DNA from: Bacillota bacterium
GTDB lineage: Bacteria > Bacillota > Clostridia > Acetivibrionales > DSM-1351
DNA length: 64,000 nt
Assembly (NCBI GenBank): GCA_023409265.1
Contig: JAEYHZ010000022.1
Coordinates: forward strand, 1 to 64,000
Direction: 5' to 3'
Below the pieces are notes generated by a model, which saw nothing but the letters and a program-made list of their open reading frames with translations, searched no databases and was not told the DNA's origin. This document shows, piece by piece, positions 8,911-19,500 of the stretch; position 1 is the stretch's first letter, and each line of letters opens with the position of its first letter. Position numbers and translations under genes: made by a program.

Positions 8911-8928
8911 TTGTTAAAAAAATAACAA
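8911..8928 (+). promoter_or_regulatory. Rex operator 3
   Basis: TTGTTAAAAAAATAACAA is a near-perfect Rex palindrome with one mismatch. It lies about 95 bp downstream of the predicted start, so if the upstream promoter is used it can act only as a roadblock or through looping with the other two sites. Confidence 0.75.
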
Positions 8929-8974
8929 AGTTTAGTAAAGAGAAAAGATGGCTTAGGCCGTATTGATTTTAGGA

Positions 8975-9048
8975 GAACCTGTTAGTAGCTGCTTGTGCTT
9001 GGCAAAATCCACCAAGATGATGAGTGCAAAGAGATACTAAACAGGTTC
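8975..9048 (+). promoter_or_regulatory. long leader hairpin ending next to the adhE ribosome-binding site
   Basis: GAACCTGTTAGTA at 8975-8987 pairs with TACTAAACAGGTTC at 9035-9048: 13 pairs with one bulged base. An inner CTTGG...CCAAG helix sits in the loop (about 8997-9015). The 3' arm ends seven bases before GGAGGG. The rest of the 450-bp gap between araM and adhE holds the promoter, the Rex sites and a weak TAAGCC/GGCTTA stem at 8862-8895 followed by a T-run, which could attenuate. Confidence 0.6.
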
Positions 9049-9068
9049 AGAGATGGAGGGAGTCAATC

Positions 9069-11672
9069 ATGACAAAGAAAAATGTTATAGTAAACAGTGT
9101 TGAGTCTTTGCTGGAGAAAATAGCAGAAATTAAACAGGCTCAGGAAATTTTTGCAACATATACACAGGAACAGGTTGACAAAATATTTTTAGCTGCAGCA
9201 TTGGCGGCAAACAAGAAAAGAATTCCTCTGGCAAAAATGGCGCAGGCCGAAACCGGCATGGGTGTTGTAGAGGATAAGGTTATAAAAAACCATTATGCTT
9301 CTGAATATATCTACAATGCTTATAAGGATACCAGAACCTGCGGAGTTTTGGAAAGAGATGAAGCATTTGGTATCACAAAGATAGCTGAGCCTTTGGGTGT
9401 AATTGCAGCCATCGTACCTACCACCAACCCTACTTCAACCGCGATATTCAAAGCCCTTCTGGCTCTTAAGACAAGAAACGGTATAATCTTTTCTCCTCAT
9501 CCGAGAGCCAAGAAGTCTACTATAGAAGCTGCGAATATTATTCTTCAGGCTGCCGTTGCAGCAGGTGCGCCTAAAGGCATAATCGGATGGATAGATGAAC
9601 CTACAATTGAACTCTCGGAAAGAGTTATGAAGGAAGCAAACATTATATTGGCTACAGGCGGACCGGGAATGGTTAGAGCAGCATATTCCTCAGGAAGACC
9701 TGCAATCGGTGTTGGAGCCGGAAATACACCCGCAATTATAGACGATACTGCTGATATAAAAACTGCTGTCAGCTCCATACTTGTTTCCAAAACCTTTGAC
9801 AACGGTATGATCTGTGCTTCAGAGCAGGCAGTTATTGTAATGGATAAGGTTTATAATGAAGTTAAAAAGGAATTCACCTTAAGAGGGGCATACTTCCTGA
9901 ATAAGGAAGAAACTCAGAAGACAAGAGAAGTACTGCTTGTAAACGGTGCTTTGAATGCAAAGATAGTTGGGCAGACAGCACACGCAATAGCTAAACTTGC
10001 CGGATTTGATGTTCCTGCTGAAACAAAGATACTGGTGGGTGAGGTTGAATCTGTAGAATTATCGGAAGCCTTCGCTCATGAAAAACTGTCACCTGTGCTT
10101 GCCATGTACAAAGCAAAGACCTTTGACGAAGCAATAGCAAAGGCTGAAAAGCTGGTTGCTGACGGTGGCTTCGGTCATACTTCTTCAATATATGTAGATG
10201 CAGTAAATGAAAAAGCAAAAATAGATAGATTCTCAGCGGCAATGAAAACCTGCAGAATCCTTGTTAACACACCTTCTTCACATGGTGGAATAGGTGATCT
10301 GTACAACTTTAAACTGGCTCCTTCCTTGACTCTCGGCTGCGGTTCATGGGGTGGAAACTCCGTATCGGAAAACGTAGGAGTAAAGCACCTGATCAATATC
10401 AAGACTGTTGCTGAAAGGAGAGAAAATATGCTTTGGTTTAGAACTCCTGAAAAGGTATATTTCAAAAAAGGCAGCCTGGGTGTTGCTTTAAAAGAACTTA
10501 AAGATGTAATGAACAAGAAGAGAGCATTTATTGTTACCGACTCCTTCCTGTTTAACAACGGCTACACTAAACCCGTTACAGATTTACTCGATGCCATGGA
10601 TATCAAACACCACACCTTCTTCGATGTGGCTCCCGACCCGACTCTTGCATGTGCAAAGCTAGGTGCCGAGGCTATGAGAGAATTCAAGCCTGATGTAATA
10701 ATAGCTCTTGGCGGCGGATCTGCAATGGACGCAGGTAAGATCATGTGGACACTTTACGAACATCCTGAAGTTGACTTCCAGGATCTGGCCATGAGATTTA
10801 TGGATATAAGAAAAAGAGTATATACCTTCCCCAGACTGGGAGAAAAGGCTTACTTTGTGGCAATCCCGACTTCAGCCGGTACAGGTTCTGAAGTAACACC
10901 TTTCGCAGTTATAACAGATGAACAGACAGGAGTAAAATATCCACTTGCCGATTACGAATTAATGCCTAAGATGGCTATCGTTGATGTTGATCTTATGATG
11001 AACATGCCAAAGGGTTTGACAGCTGCTTCAGGTATTGATGCTCTGACCCATGCAGTTGAAGCATATGCTTCCATGCTGGCAACAGACTATACAAACGGTC
11101 TGGCTTTACAGGCACTTAAGAATATTTTTAACTATCTGCCGGCAGCATATGAAAATGGTGCCAAGGATCCTGTTGCCAGAGAAAAAATGGCTGATGCCTC
11201 AACTATGGCCGGTATGGCATTTGCAAATGCCTTCCTGGGGATCTGCCACTCGATGGCTCATAAGCTGGGTGCGTTCCATCATTTGCCCCATGGTATTGCA
11301 AATGCACTCCTTATAAACGAAGTAATGAAGTACAATATTGCAGAAGCTCCCGTAAAGATGGGTACCTTCTCACAGTACAAATATCCCGAAATATTGAAGA
11401 GATATGCTGAGATAGCATCTTTTGTAGGTATAAACGGCACAAGTGATGAAGATAAATTCAATAAGCTGCTTGGAAAAATTGATGAGTTGAAAGCAAAGGT
11501 AGGAGTTCCTGCATCAATCAAAGCTGCCGGTGTAGATGAAGCCAAATTCCTTGCAAACCTTGATGAAATGGTTGAACAGGCCTTTGACGATCAATGCACA
11601 GGTGCAAACCCAAGATATCCGTTAATGAGTGAATTGAAGGAAATATACCTGAGAGCTTATTACGGTAAGTAA
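9069..11672 (+). CDS. adhE: bifunctional acetaldehyde-CoA/alcohol dehydrogenase
   Basis: 867 residues, full length for AdhE. Converts acetyl-CoA through acetaldehyde to ethanol with two NADH, and forms cytoplasmic filaments (spirosomes) in characterised bacteria. The N-terminal CoA-acylating aldehyde dehydrogenase covers about 1-440, with catalytic Cys249 in FDNGMICASEQ. The C-terminal iron-dependent alcohol dehydrogenase covers about 450-867, with the cofactor motif GGGSAMDAGK and metal-binding histidines in HSMAHKLGAFHHLPHG. The start at 9069 is chosen because GGAGGGAG lies at the correct distance; an in-frame ATG at 9024 falls inside the leader hairpin and lacks a good site. Expression is probably redox-controlled by Rex through the three upstream operators. 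Confidence 0.97.
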   Translation: MTKKNVIVNSVESLLEKIAEIKQAQEIFATYTQEQVDKIFLAAALAANKKRIPLAKMAQAETGMGVVEDKVIKNHYASEYIYNAYKDTRTCGVLERDEAFGITKIAEPLGVIAAIVPTTNPTSTAIFKALLALKTRNGIIFSPHPRAKKSTIEAANIILQAAVAAGAPKGIIGWIDEPTIELSERVMKEANIILATGGPGMVRAAYSSGRPAIGVGAGNTPAIIDDTADIKTAVSSILVSKTFDNGMICASEQAVIVMDKVYNEVKKEFTLRGAYFLNKEETQKTREVLLVNGALNAKIVGQTAHAIAKLAGFDVPAETKILVGEVESVELSEAFAHEKLSPVLAMYKAKTFDEAIAKAEKLVADGGFGHTSSIYVDAVNEKAKIDRFSAAMKTCRILVNTPSSHGGIGDLYNFKLAPSLTLGCGSWGGNSVSENVGVKHLINIKTVAERRENMLWFRTPEKVYFKKGSLGVALKELKDVMNKKRAFIVTDSFLFNNGYTKPVTDLLDAMDIKHHTFFDVAPDPTLACAKLGAEAMREFKPDVIIALGGGSAMDAGKIMWTLYEHPEVDFQDLAMRFMDIRKRVYTFPRLGEKAYFVAIPTSAGTGSEVTPFAVITDEQTGVKYPLADYELMPKMAIVDVDLMMNMPKGLTAASGIDALTHAVEAYASMLATDYTNGLALQALKNIFNYLPAAYENGAKDPVAREKMADASTMAGMAFANAFLGICHSMAHKLGAFHHLPHGIANALLINEVMKYNIAEAPVKMGTFSQYKYPEILKRYAEIASFVGINGTSDEDKFNKLLGKIDELKAKVGVPASIKAAGVDEAKFLANLDEMVEQAFDDQCTGANPRYPLMSELKEIYLRAYYGK

Positions 11673-11814
11673 TATCTTCATAAGTGCAAGACTTGATTAA
11701 TACTTGAATTTCCAGTTAATATCTCAGGCAGGACACAAAAAAGTACTCTTCATTGTTGACCGTATGCTTTTAAGTCCTGCCCATAATATAGGTTCCTAAA
11801 AATGTATGTAACAG

Positions 11815-11851
11815 GTGAGGCCGCTTAAGCACCATGCTTAAGCGGCCTCAC
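11815..11851 (+). terminator. 16-bp perfect hairpin downstream of adhE
   Basis: GTGAGGCCGCTTAAGC (11815-11830) and its exact reverse complement (11836-11851) flank a five-base loop. There is no U-tract, so it may act as an mRNA 3' stabiliser or a weak terminator. An earlier GGCAGGAC/GTCCTGCC pair at 11727-11781 encloses a 39-base loop. Apart from these and the promoter at 11967, I see nothing else in the 363-bp gap 11673-12035. Confidence 0.6.
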
Positions 11852-11966
11852 TGCGTATTAAACAGATTTCTGTAAATTCAATATTATACTGGCTACCGAT
11901 AGAGCAAAATTACTGCATCAAAAATAGCCAGGAGGCAGCAGGCAGGTTTATCGTTTTATTAAATAC

Positions 11967-11994
11967 TTGTTTTTTTTGTCGAAACATGTATAAT
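11967..11994 (+). promoter_or_regulatory. promoter of the sensor kinase gene with a possible Spo0A box
   Basis: TTGTTT at 11967-11972, a 16-bp spacer and the consensus TATAAT at 11989-11994. The spacer contains TGTCGAA (11977-11983), identical to the core of the Spo0A 0A-box. One 7-base match can arise by chance, so the Spo0A link is weak. Confidence 0.55.
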
Positions 11995-12035
11995 GAATTC
12001 ACAATAATTAAATAGATATAGAGCCAGGTGTAATA

Positions 12036-15000
12036 ATGCGGGGTGAAAATGCGTTGGCTAAAAGGATCTTGGCAGTTTGTTTGTTAATATTTACGGCTTT
12101 CCTATTAATACCATTATCAATTGCAGGAGACCATAATCATCTCACGCAGAATTCTCAGGCTGTGAACGGAATCATGGACCTTAAACAATGGGATCTTGAA
12201 ATCGATAAGGTGATCCAACTTAACGGGGAGTGGGAGTTTTACTGGGATCAACTGCTGACACCTGAAGATTTCAAAAATAAAGGTGAAGGGAAACCTGTAT
12301 TGACAGGGTACATGAAAGTGCCTTCCCAATGGAATGGGAAAATGTTGAACGGTATTTCCTTGCCTGTACATGGCTGTGCCACATACAGACTTGTTTTGAA
12401 GAATATGCCTTCAAATCAGGTCTATGGTCTAAAAAAGAACATTATCCGCTTTTCAAGCAGAATTTTTCTAAACGGAAGTAAATTCATGGAGGACGGGAAT
12501 CCGTCCAAGGATGCCAGGGAATACAAATCGGGCAATTTACCGCAGCTTGCTTTTTTTGACAGCAACGGGGGCGACATGGAAATACTTATACAGGTGGCCA
12601 ACTACGAATATGTCAATTCAGGTATTCCTGTATCCATCGTTATCGGAGAACAGTCGACAATGCTGGATACCCAGCAAAAAAACAGTCTGCTTGAATTCAG
12701 TGTCTTCATTATATTGGCAACTATTGCACTAATCTATTTTATTTTTTTTATCACCGCTGTTTTATCACAGAGAAAAGATTATTCATTATTGGCTTTTGCC
12801 ATATTATGTTTGATATTGGCGGTCAGTAATGCGTTTACAAGTGAGAGGCCAATTCTGGACATATTGCCCCATATTCCCTTTGTTGTTGTGTTTAAGACGA
12901 GAGACATCTTCATATTTGCCTGTTTTATAGCTTTGGCATGTCTGATGTATCAGCTGAAAAAAGGCATCCTATCTTTAAAACTTACCAAACTAATATCATT
13001 TGTTTTTGGAGTATACCTCCTGGCAATTATTTTCTTACCGATACATACCTATATGAAGGCTCAGATATTCATAGTTCTTTTTGATGAAATATTTCTTATC
13101 GGTGTGCTTGCAAGAACAGCTGTGCTGTTTGTTAAAAGCCGCAGAAAAGATATTATTGAACATATGATACTTTTTATTGCGGTCCTGATCATAAACCTTT
13201 ATTCCATTGAACTCATCCTGCTTGGAACAGCAATAAAAACAAATATCTGGTACGGGCAAATATATATAATCGGCTTTGCCATCATGTTGATATTTTTGTT
13301 ATTCCTTCGATATTTTGATGCATATAGTACCATTAAGAGCATGTCAAACCGGCTTCTGCAATTGGACAAGCTGAAGGATGATTTTCTTGCCAATACCTCA
13401 CATGAATTAAAAACACCCTTAAATGCCATTATCAGCATAACCGATTCAATAATAAAAGGGGTGGAAGGCCCAATAAACCATTCGCAGGCTCAAAGTCTTT
13501 CAATTGTTGTTGGAAGCGGAAGAAGGCTTTCCAATCTTGTAAACGATTTATTGGATTATTCAAAAATGAAAAACGGAGACATTGAACTGTATAAGAGCAG
13601 TACAGATATAAAAACCGTTGTGGAAACGGTAATCAAGGTTTACAGGTTTATTACGGGCGGGAAGGATATCAAACTGATCAATAATGTTGAGGGAGACATT
13701 CCACCCGTTTATGCAGACCGCGACAGGCTGACACAAATTCTGTACAACCTAATCGGGAATGGTGTAAAATTTACTGAAAGAGGCCATGTTGAGGTAAGTG
13801 CTGCCCTACATCAGGATAAAGTGGAGATCAGAGTTTCGGATACAGGCATCGGAATCGCGGAAGACATGCAGGGTATCATATTCAAATCCTTTGAACAGGC
13901 GGACACCTCTGAAACAAGAAGGTATGAAGGAACAGGTTTGGGATTAAGTATAACCAAGAGACTGGTAGAACTTCATGGAGGAGAAATAAGTGTAAAATCC
14001 GGTCTGGGGGAGGGTGCGACTTTTACATTCACACTTCCGGTGTTTCATATGAATCAAACAGCTGTGGATGAAAGGCAGCAAGAACCGCAACATGTAAAAT
14101 CGTACGAACGTGGGAAAGCATATGAAATAGATTCTGAGTATCCCATCCGTGTCCGGGGCGATTTACCCGAGAATATTCTGGTAGTGGATGATGATTATGC
14201 AAATCTTCAAGCAATTATCAATCTGCTTAAAATGGAGAAGTACTCGATTACTGCAGTAAACAGCGGGCAGAAAGCGCTGGAGGAAATCTCGAAACGTCCG
14301 GATATAGCTCTGGTCATCCTTGATATCATGATGCCTGATATATCAGGGTATGAGGTGCTGATAAAGATACGCGAGCGTTTTTCTCTTTTTGAATTGCCTG
14401 TTTTAATGCTGACGGCTAAGAACCGGATTGCCGATATTGTCATGTCACTTGAAAATGGAGCGAATGACTTTGTCGGGAAGCCTTTTGAGGCCGAAGAACT
14501 GAAAATGAGAGTAAAGACCTTGACCAAGCTTAAAACATCCGTGAAGAGTGCAAAAGATGCCGAGATTGCATTTTTACGTTCTCAGATCAAACCCCACTTT
14601 CTATATAATGCGCTAAATTCCATTGCAGCATTGTGTATAGACGAGCCTCGGAAGGCAGAGGATCTGATCATACAGCTTTCTGAGTATATAAGAAACAGCT
14701 TCGACTTCAAAAAATTAGATTCTCTGGTTACCATAGAAAAAGAGCTGGAACTGTTAAAAGCATATTTGAATATAGAAAAAGCACGGTTTGGTTCAAGACT
14801 GAATGTAGAATATGATATTGATGAAAACTTGAATATCCTCATTCCTCCGCTGATTCTGCAGCCTTTGGTGGAAAATGCGGTACGGCATGGTCTTATGTCA
14901 AATTTACAGGGTGGAACCGTAAAAATAACTATAAAAAAAATGACCGGCAGTGTAAACTTTATTGTAGAGGATAACGGGAGCGGAGTCAACAGGGAGAGAA

Positions 15001-15149
15001 TCGAGGAAATACTCGGCACCAATGTTGAAATAAAGGGAGTCGGGATTTGGAATATAAATCAGAGGTTGAAGCTGCTTTACGGAAAAGGGATTCAATTTGA
15101 AAGCGGAGAAGGAACAGGTACCAGGGTTTCATTTCATATTCCGGTATAG
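12036..15149 (+). CDS. 7TMR-DISM hybrid sensor kinase with two histidine-kinase modules
   Basis: 1037 residues. A signal/anchor segment (8-30) precedes an extracellular sugar-binding-like beta-sandwich (about 50-205, 7TMR-DISMED2 type), then seven or so hydrophobic helices (about 218-425). Next come a HisKA domain with H456 in SHELKTP, an HATPase domain (about 555-668), a receiver domain with phosphoacceptor Asp763 in LDIMMPD, and a second kinase module of LytS/YehU type with H854 in KPHFLYN and an N-box LVENAVRHG near 944. The architecture suggests a relay in which the first module phosphorylates its receiver and the second signals outward. The response regulator starts 83 bp after its stop, so they probably form one operon. 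The ligand is unknown; extracellular carbohydrate is plausible. Confidence 0.9.
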   Translation: MRGENALAKRILAVCLLIFTAFLLIPLSIAGDHNHLTQNSQAVNGIMDLKQWDLEIDKVIQLNGEWEFYWDQLLTPEDFKNKGEGKPVLTGYMKVPSQWNGKMLNGISLPVHGCATYRLVLKNMPSNQVYGLKKNIIRFSSRIFLNGSKFMEDGNPSKDAREYKSGNLPQLAFFDSNGGDMEILIQVANYEYVNSGIPVSIVIGEQSTMLDTQQKNSLLEFSVFIILATIALIYFIFFITAVLSQRKDYSLLAFAILCLILAVSNAFTSERPILDILPHIPFVVVFKTRDIFIFACFIALACLMYQLKKGILSLKLTKLISFVFGVYLLAIIFLPIHTYMKAQIFIVLFDEIFLIGVLARTAVLFVKSRRKDIIEHMILFIAVLIINLYSIELILLGTAIKTNIWYGQIYIIGFAIMLIFLLFLRYFDAYSTIKSMSNRLLQLDKLKDDFLANTSHELKTPLNAIISITDSIIKGVEGPINHSQAQSLSIVVGSGRRLSNLVNDLLDYSKMKNGDIELYKSSTDIKTVVETVIKVYRFITGGKDIKLINNVEGDIPPVYADRDRLTQILYNLIGNGVKFTERGHVEVSAALHQDKVEIRVSDTGIGIAEDMQGIIFKSFEQADTSETRRYEGTGLGLSITKRLVELHGGEISVKSGLGEGATFTFTLPVFHMNQTAVDERQQEPQHVKSYERGKAYEIDSEYPIRVRGDLPENILVVDDDYANLQAIINLLKMEKYSITAVNSGQKALEEISKRPDIALVILDIMMPDISGYEVLIKIRERFSLFELPVLMLTAKNRIADIVMSLENGANDFVGKPFEAEELKMRVKTLTKLKTSVKSAKDAEIAFLRSQIKPHFLYNALNSIAALCIDEPRKAEDLIIQLSEYIRNSFDFKKLDSLVTIEKELELLKAYLNIEKARFGSRLNVEYDIDENLNILIPPLILQPLVENAVRHGLMSNLQGGTVKITIKKMTGSVNFIVEDNGSGVNRERIEEILGTNVEIKGVGIWNINQRLKLLYGKGIQFESGEGTGTRVSFHIPV

Positions 15150-15232
15150 TTATTAAACTCCAGCCATAAATCTGATTATCTATTGGACCATTGCAGAAAT
15201 ATTAACAGTAAAAGGGAAGGCAGGGAGAATTT

Positions 15233-16324
15233 GTGCTAAGAACCATCCTGGTAGACGACGAGGAATTATCCATAAAACGACTGAATAAAATTTTGACAGA
15301 GTGCAGCGAAATACAGATATGCAATGCCTTTTCCAATTCACTTGAGGCTTATGAATACATAAAAGAAAATAAAATCGATGTAGCCTTTTTGGATATTTCA
15401 ATGCCGGACATGGATGGAATGACTTTTTCCGGTATGCTGCGGGATATGGACAGTGACATAGACGTAGTTTTTATAACCGGATATGATGAGTATGCGGTCA
15501 AAGCTTTTGAACTGAATGCCCTTGACTATCTTTTGAAGCCGGTGACTTCAGATCGGCTGCAAAAGACCCTTGATAAAATTAAAAAGAAACGCCGGTATGT
15601 GCAGAAAAATCCCGGTTTAAAGGTTTCTTTTTTTAATGGATTTAAAATTTGTACAACCGGGGAGGATGGCAGCGAAATAAAACTAAGAAGCCCTAAAACC
15701 GAAGAACTATTTGCCTTTATTGTATATAAGGGGACAACCAACCGGGAAGAAATAGTTGATACCCTGTGGGAGGGCTTTGACTTTGATAAGGCACTAAAAA
15801 ATATAAATTCCAACATGTATTATATCCGTAGGGCTTTAAGTGTTTATGGGCTGGAGGACTGCATAAAAACCGGAAAAAAGGAAATCAGTATTGAAAAGAG
15901 CAGGATTGTCTGTGATCTGTTTGAATTTGAACGGTTGATCAAGGAAAGTAAAAATACCGGAATACAAGATGCCGGTATTTGCGAAAAGGCCGTAGAACTC
16001 TATTCAGGAGGCTTCTTGAATGGAAAAGGTTATGAATGGGCCCTTGAAAAGGCGCGTAATCTTGAAAAAGACTATATGGAATTGTTGGAAGAAGCAGCAC
16101 GATTTTATGTGGAATCAGAACAACCACAAAGAGCTTTGACCAAGTTATACAAAATTCTTCAAACTGATCCTTTAAGGGAGGATGTCCATTATCAGATCAT
16201 TCTTTTATATATGGGTCTGGGAAAGAAAAATGAAGCCCGGCAGCAGTACCTGACGTTAGAAAAACTTTTGAGGGAAGAGCTGGGAATAAAGCCAAAGACG
16301 AAAATACGAAGACTCTTTCAATGA
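15233..16324 (+). CDS. response regulator with SARP/BTAD-type transcriptional activator domain
   Basis: 363 residues, GTG start after CAGGGAGAA. The receiver domain covers 1-120 with acidic residues DDE at 9-11, phosphoacceptor Asp54 and Lys102. A winged-helix DNA-binding domain (about 128-215) follows, then a bacterial transcriptional activator (BTAD) alpha-helical repeat domain (about 225-363). This combination occurs in Firmicutes beside 7TMR-DISM or LytS kinases. It is the likely partner of the kinase at 12036. The two giant SLH genes that follow in the same direction are candidate targets (inference). Confidence 0.88.
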   Translation: MLRTILVDDEELSIKRLNKILTECSEIQICNAFSNSLEAYEYIKENKIDVAFLDISMPDMDGMTFSGMLRDMDSDIDVVFITGYDEYAVKAFELNALDYLLKPVTSDRLQKTLDKIKKKRRYVQKNPGLKVSFFNGFKICTTGEDGSEIKLRSPKTEELFAFIVYKGTTNREEIVDTLWEGFDFDKALKNINSNMYYIRRALSVYGLEDCIKTGKKEISIEKSRIVCDLFEFERLIKESKNTGIQDAGICEKAVELYSGGFLNGKGYEWALEKARNLEKDYMELLEEAARFYVESEQPQRALTKLYKILQTDPLREDVHYQIILLYMGLGKKNEARQQYLTLEKLLREELGIKPKTKIRRLFQ

Positions 16325-16345
16325 AGATGGGGTGCAGTTTGTAAA

Positions 16346-16380
16346 AGATTCCGGAGAAATACCGGAATCTTTTTTTGTTT
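16346..16380 (+). terminator. terminator of the kinase-regulator operon
   Basis: AGATTCCGG at 16346-16354 and CCGGAATCT at 16362-16370 form a perfect 9-bp stem with a seven-base loop, followed by seven T residues. Confidence 0.92.
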
Positions 16381-16514
16381 ATTTTTTGTTTATCGCTGTC
16401 ATATAAAATTAAGATAAATGTCAAATAATGAAAAAAGAGGGGGAATTTCAGAGACGATTTCCAACTTTTAATGTTATTTAAAAAGATATTATGATAGGAA
16501 GGGAGAATGTGATA

Positions 16515-19500
16515 ATGTTGAAAAGAAACAAAAAACTAGAAAAAATTTTTAGTAATAAGCGAAAACTTATTTCCATTTGGCTGATCATATGCTTTGTCCT
16601 CGCTATGATGCCACCGGTCCCGGTCTCTGCGGCTACTTTTGTATCAGGCGGACTAATGTATAATGTACTTAGCTCCAACACGGTAGAAGTTGCAACAAAC
16701 AGTTATACGGGAACAAGTTACACTATACCCAAACAGGTGACAAACAGCGGCACAACCTATAATGTAGTGGGAATTGGTTCAAAGGCGTTTTATCAGTGTT
16801 CCAGCCTTAAAACGGTTACCATCAATGCCAACCTGAACAGTATAGGGTACATGGCATTTGCCTACAGTACTGCGCTGGAAACAGTAAATATACCGAATAC
16901 GGTGTCAAGCATAGATGCCGGCGCATTTGACAACTGTTATGCACTAAAATCAATTGATATTCCAGATGGTGTTACAGCTATATCCGGGTCTGTTTTCCGC
17001 CGCTGTGACAGTCTTACATCACTTACATTGAAAAAAGTTACAACCATTGCCAACACTTCTATTTTTTATTGCGCAAATCTTACATCAGTTGCCTTGTTGA
17101 GCAATATAACAAATCTTGGCGGTCTCACACTTGCCCGCAACCCGAAACTCACAACCCTGAAGCTTACGGCAGTACCTCCGGTTACGGTGTACGAAGACAC
17201 CTTTGAAGATGACCCGGCTGAAAGGGAGCTGATTTTGGTAGATTCAACAGGTACTCCTTTGACGGGGACGGCTTTTGCCAATGCCAGAGCGGCCTACAGG
17301 GCGGTAAATGACGGTGATACCAATGATGATAAATGGTATGGCTGGACTATAGTACAGCCGAAAAGTACAAATGCCGGTCTGGCCAGCGTAGCGGGACTGA
17401 CGGATAGTACGCCGGGGGCCCAGGCAGGTACAAAAGCAAGCCCTGTTGCATGGGATATAAATGTTCTCAATAATGTATCAACCCTTTCTATTGCCAATAT
17501 TTTACCTTCAGATGTAAATTCTACGGTTGCTCTATACAGTGACAGCAATTTTTCAAATGCCACCTCATCTCTTGCACTTGCTGAGGGCGGAACTACCACA
17601 GCATATATTAAAGTCACTGCAGAGGATACTTCCATTGTAAAATATTATGCAGTCGCAATAAGCCGGGCTGCGGCACCCAAGCCAGGTACATTGGCATTCG
17701 GCAGCAGTGCATACAGCGTAACTGAAGATGGAACCAGTGCGACTATTACTGTAAACCGTACCGGAGGAAGCGATGGAAGCGTATCGGTGAAATATGCCAC
17801 CAGCGACGGGACAGCCGCAGCAGGAAGTGATTATACGGCAGCCAGCGGAACGCTGACCTTTGCAAACGGACAAACCAGTAATACCTTTACGGTAACAGTA
17901 GCTGATGATTCAGTCTATGACGGAGATAAAACCGTAAATCTTACATTGAGCAATGCAGTGGGAGGAGCCACTCTGGGAGCCCAGAAAACAGCGGTGCTTA
18001 CCATTACCGACAATGAAGTGACGCAGCCGGGAACTCTGGAATTCAGCAGCAGTACATACAGTGCAGCAGAGGACGGAACCGGTGTCACCATCACTGTAGA
18101 CCGCACCGGAGGAAGCGATGGAGTGGTTTCTGTTGATTATTCTACAAGCGATGAGACGGCGGCAGCAGGAAGCGATTATACGGCAGCCGGCGGAACACTG
18201 ACCTTTGCAAACGGACAAACCAGCAATACCTTTACGGTAACAGTAGCTGATGATTCAGTCTATGACGGGGATAAAACCGTAAATCTTACCTTAAGCAATG
18301 TTACAGGAGGGGCAACTCTCGGAACAAAGAATACAGCAGTGCTTACCATTACCGACAATGAAACGGCACAGCCGGGAACGCTGGAATTCAGCAGCAGTAC
18401 ATACAGTGCAGCAGAGGATGGAACCAGTGTCACCATCACTGTAGACCGTACCGGGGGAAGCGATGGAGTGGTTTCTGTTGATTATGCTACAAGCGATGAA
18501 ACGGCGGCAGCAGGAAGTGATTATACGGCAGCCGGCGGAACGCTGACCTTTGCAAACGGACAAACCAGCAATACCTTTACGGTGAATATAATTGATGATT
18601 CAGTCCATGAGGGAGATAAAACCGTAAACCTTACCTTAAGCAATGCTACAGGAGGGGCAACTCTCGGAACGCAGAAAACGGCAGTGCTTACCATTACAGA
18701 TAATGAGCCGGCCAAACCGGTTCTTACACATAACGTACCGGGAGATGCAAAAATCTTCAATGTTTTAACTGAGGGGTATGGAACCGGAAACAGAGAAACC
18801 CTTAATGTAACTGTTACCTCCATAGAAACCAACAGTAATGTGAAAGTGATATTGAGCGGCAATGATGCGGATTGCTTCACTTTATCAGGAAATATAGATA
18901 CCCTGGGGAATGGGGAAGCAGGCACCTTTACAGTAATATCAAAAATGGGACTGTCCGCAGGAACTTATAATGCAACGGTGACTGTCACATCGGATGAATT
19001 CCCCGACGGCACAAGCTTCAGTGTAATGCAGCAGGTCAACACTCCGGGTTCCTTTACCCTGAATGGGGTGCCGGGCAGCAGGCATGTGGAGCTAAACTGG
19101 GAACCGGTACCTGAAGCGGCTTATTACCAGATATATAAAGACGGCGTCTGCGTTGATACGGTGTCCAATAGATATTCCTACATGGTTGCAGACCTTTCAA
19201 ACGGTACAACCTACAGTTTTGAAATCAGGGCTGCCGATGATAATCATATGGTTATTGCCGTCTCCAATCAGGTGGTCTCAACTCCGGCAGGTTTGCCTGA
19301 AGTACCTACCGGAGTCACTTCCATAGCCGGTGACGGCCAGGTTACGGTGTACTTTACTCCTCCTAGTGATGATGGCGGAAGTACCATAACAGGATATGTG
19401 GTAACTACTTCGCCGGGAGGCATCACGGTAACTGGAACCGAGAGCCCGATTACTGTCACAGATCTTACTAATAATGTCAGCTATACATTTACGGTAAAAG

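Noticed and set aside
9024..9068. Upstream in-frame ATG as the adhE start
   Set aside because: It falls in the loop and 3' arm of the leader hairpin, lacks a Shine-Dalgarno and would add 15 residues not seen in AdhE; ATG 9069 follows GGAGGGAG.
10175..10558. Antisense open frame within adhE
   Set aside because: Shadow of a highly conserved gene; no promoter or ribosome-binding site on that strand.
11977..11983. Spo0A control of the sensor kinase as a main finding
   Set aside because: A single 7-base 0A-box core inside an AT-rich promoter is too weak; kept only as a remark in the promoter entry.
14582..15022. Antisense open frame of 146 codons inside the sensor kinase gene
   Set aside because: It lies wholly within a strongly supported gene, has no ribosome-binding site, and its composition is that of the complementary strand of kinase codons.
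17674..18720. Tandem domains as a mobile element insertion
   Set aside because: The units are in-frame Calx-beta domains of exact codon length with no terminal repeats or transposase; internal gene duplication explains them.
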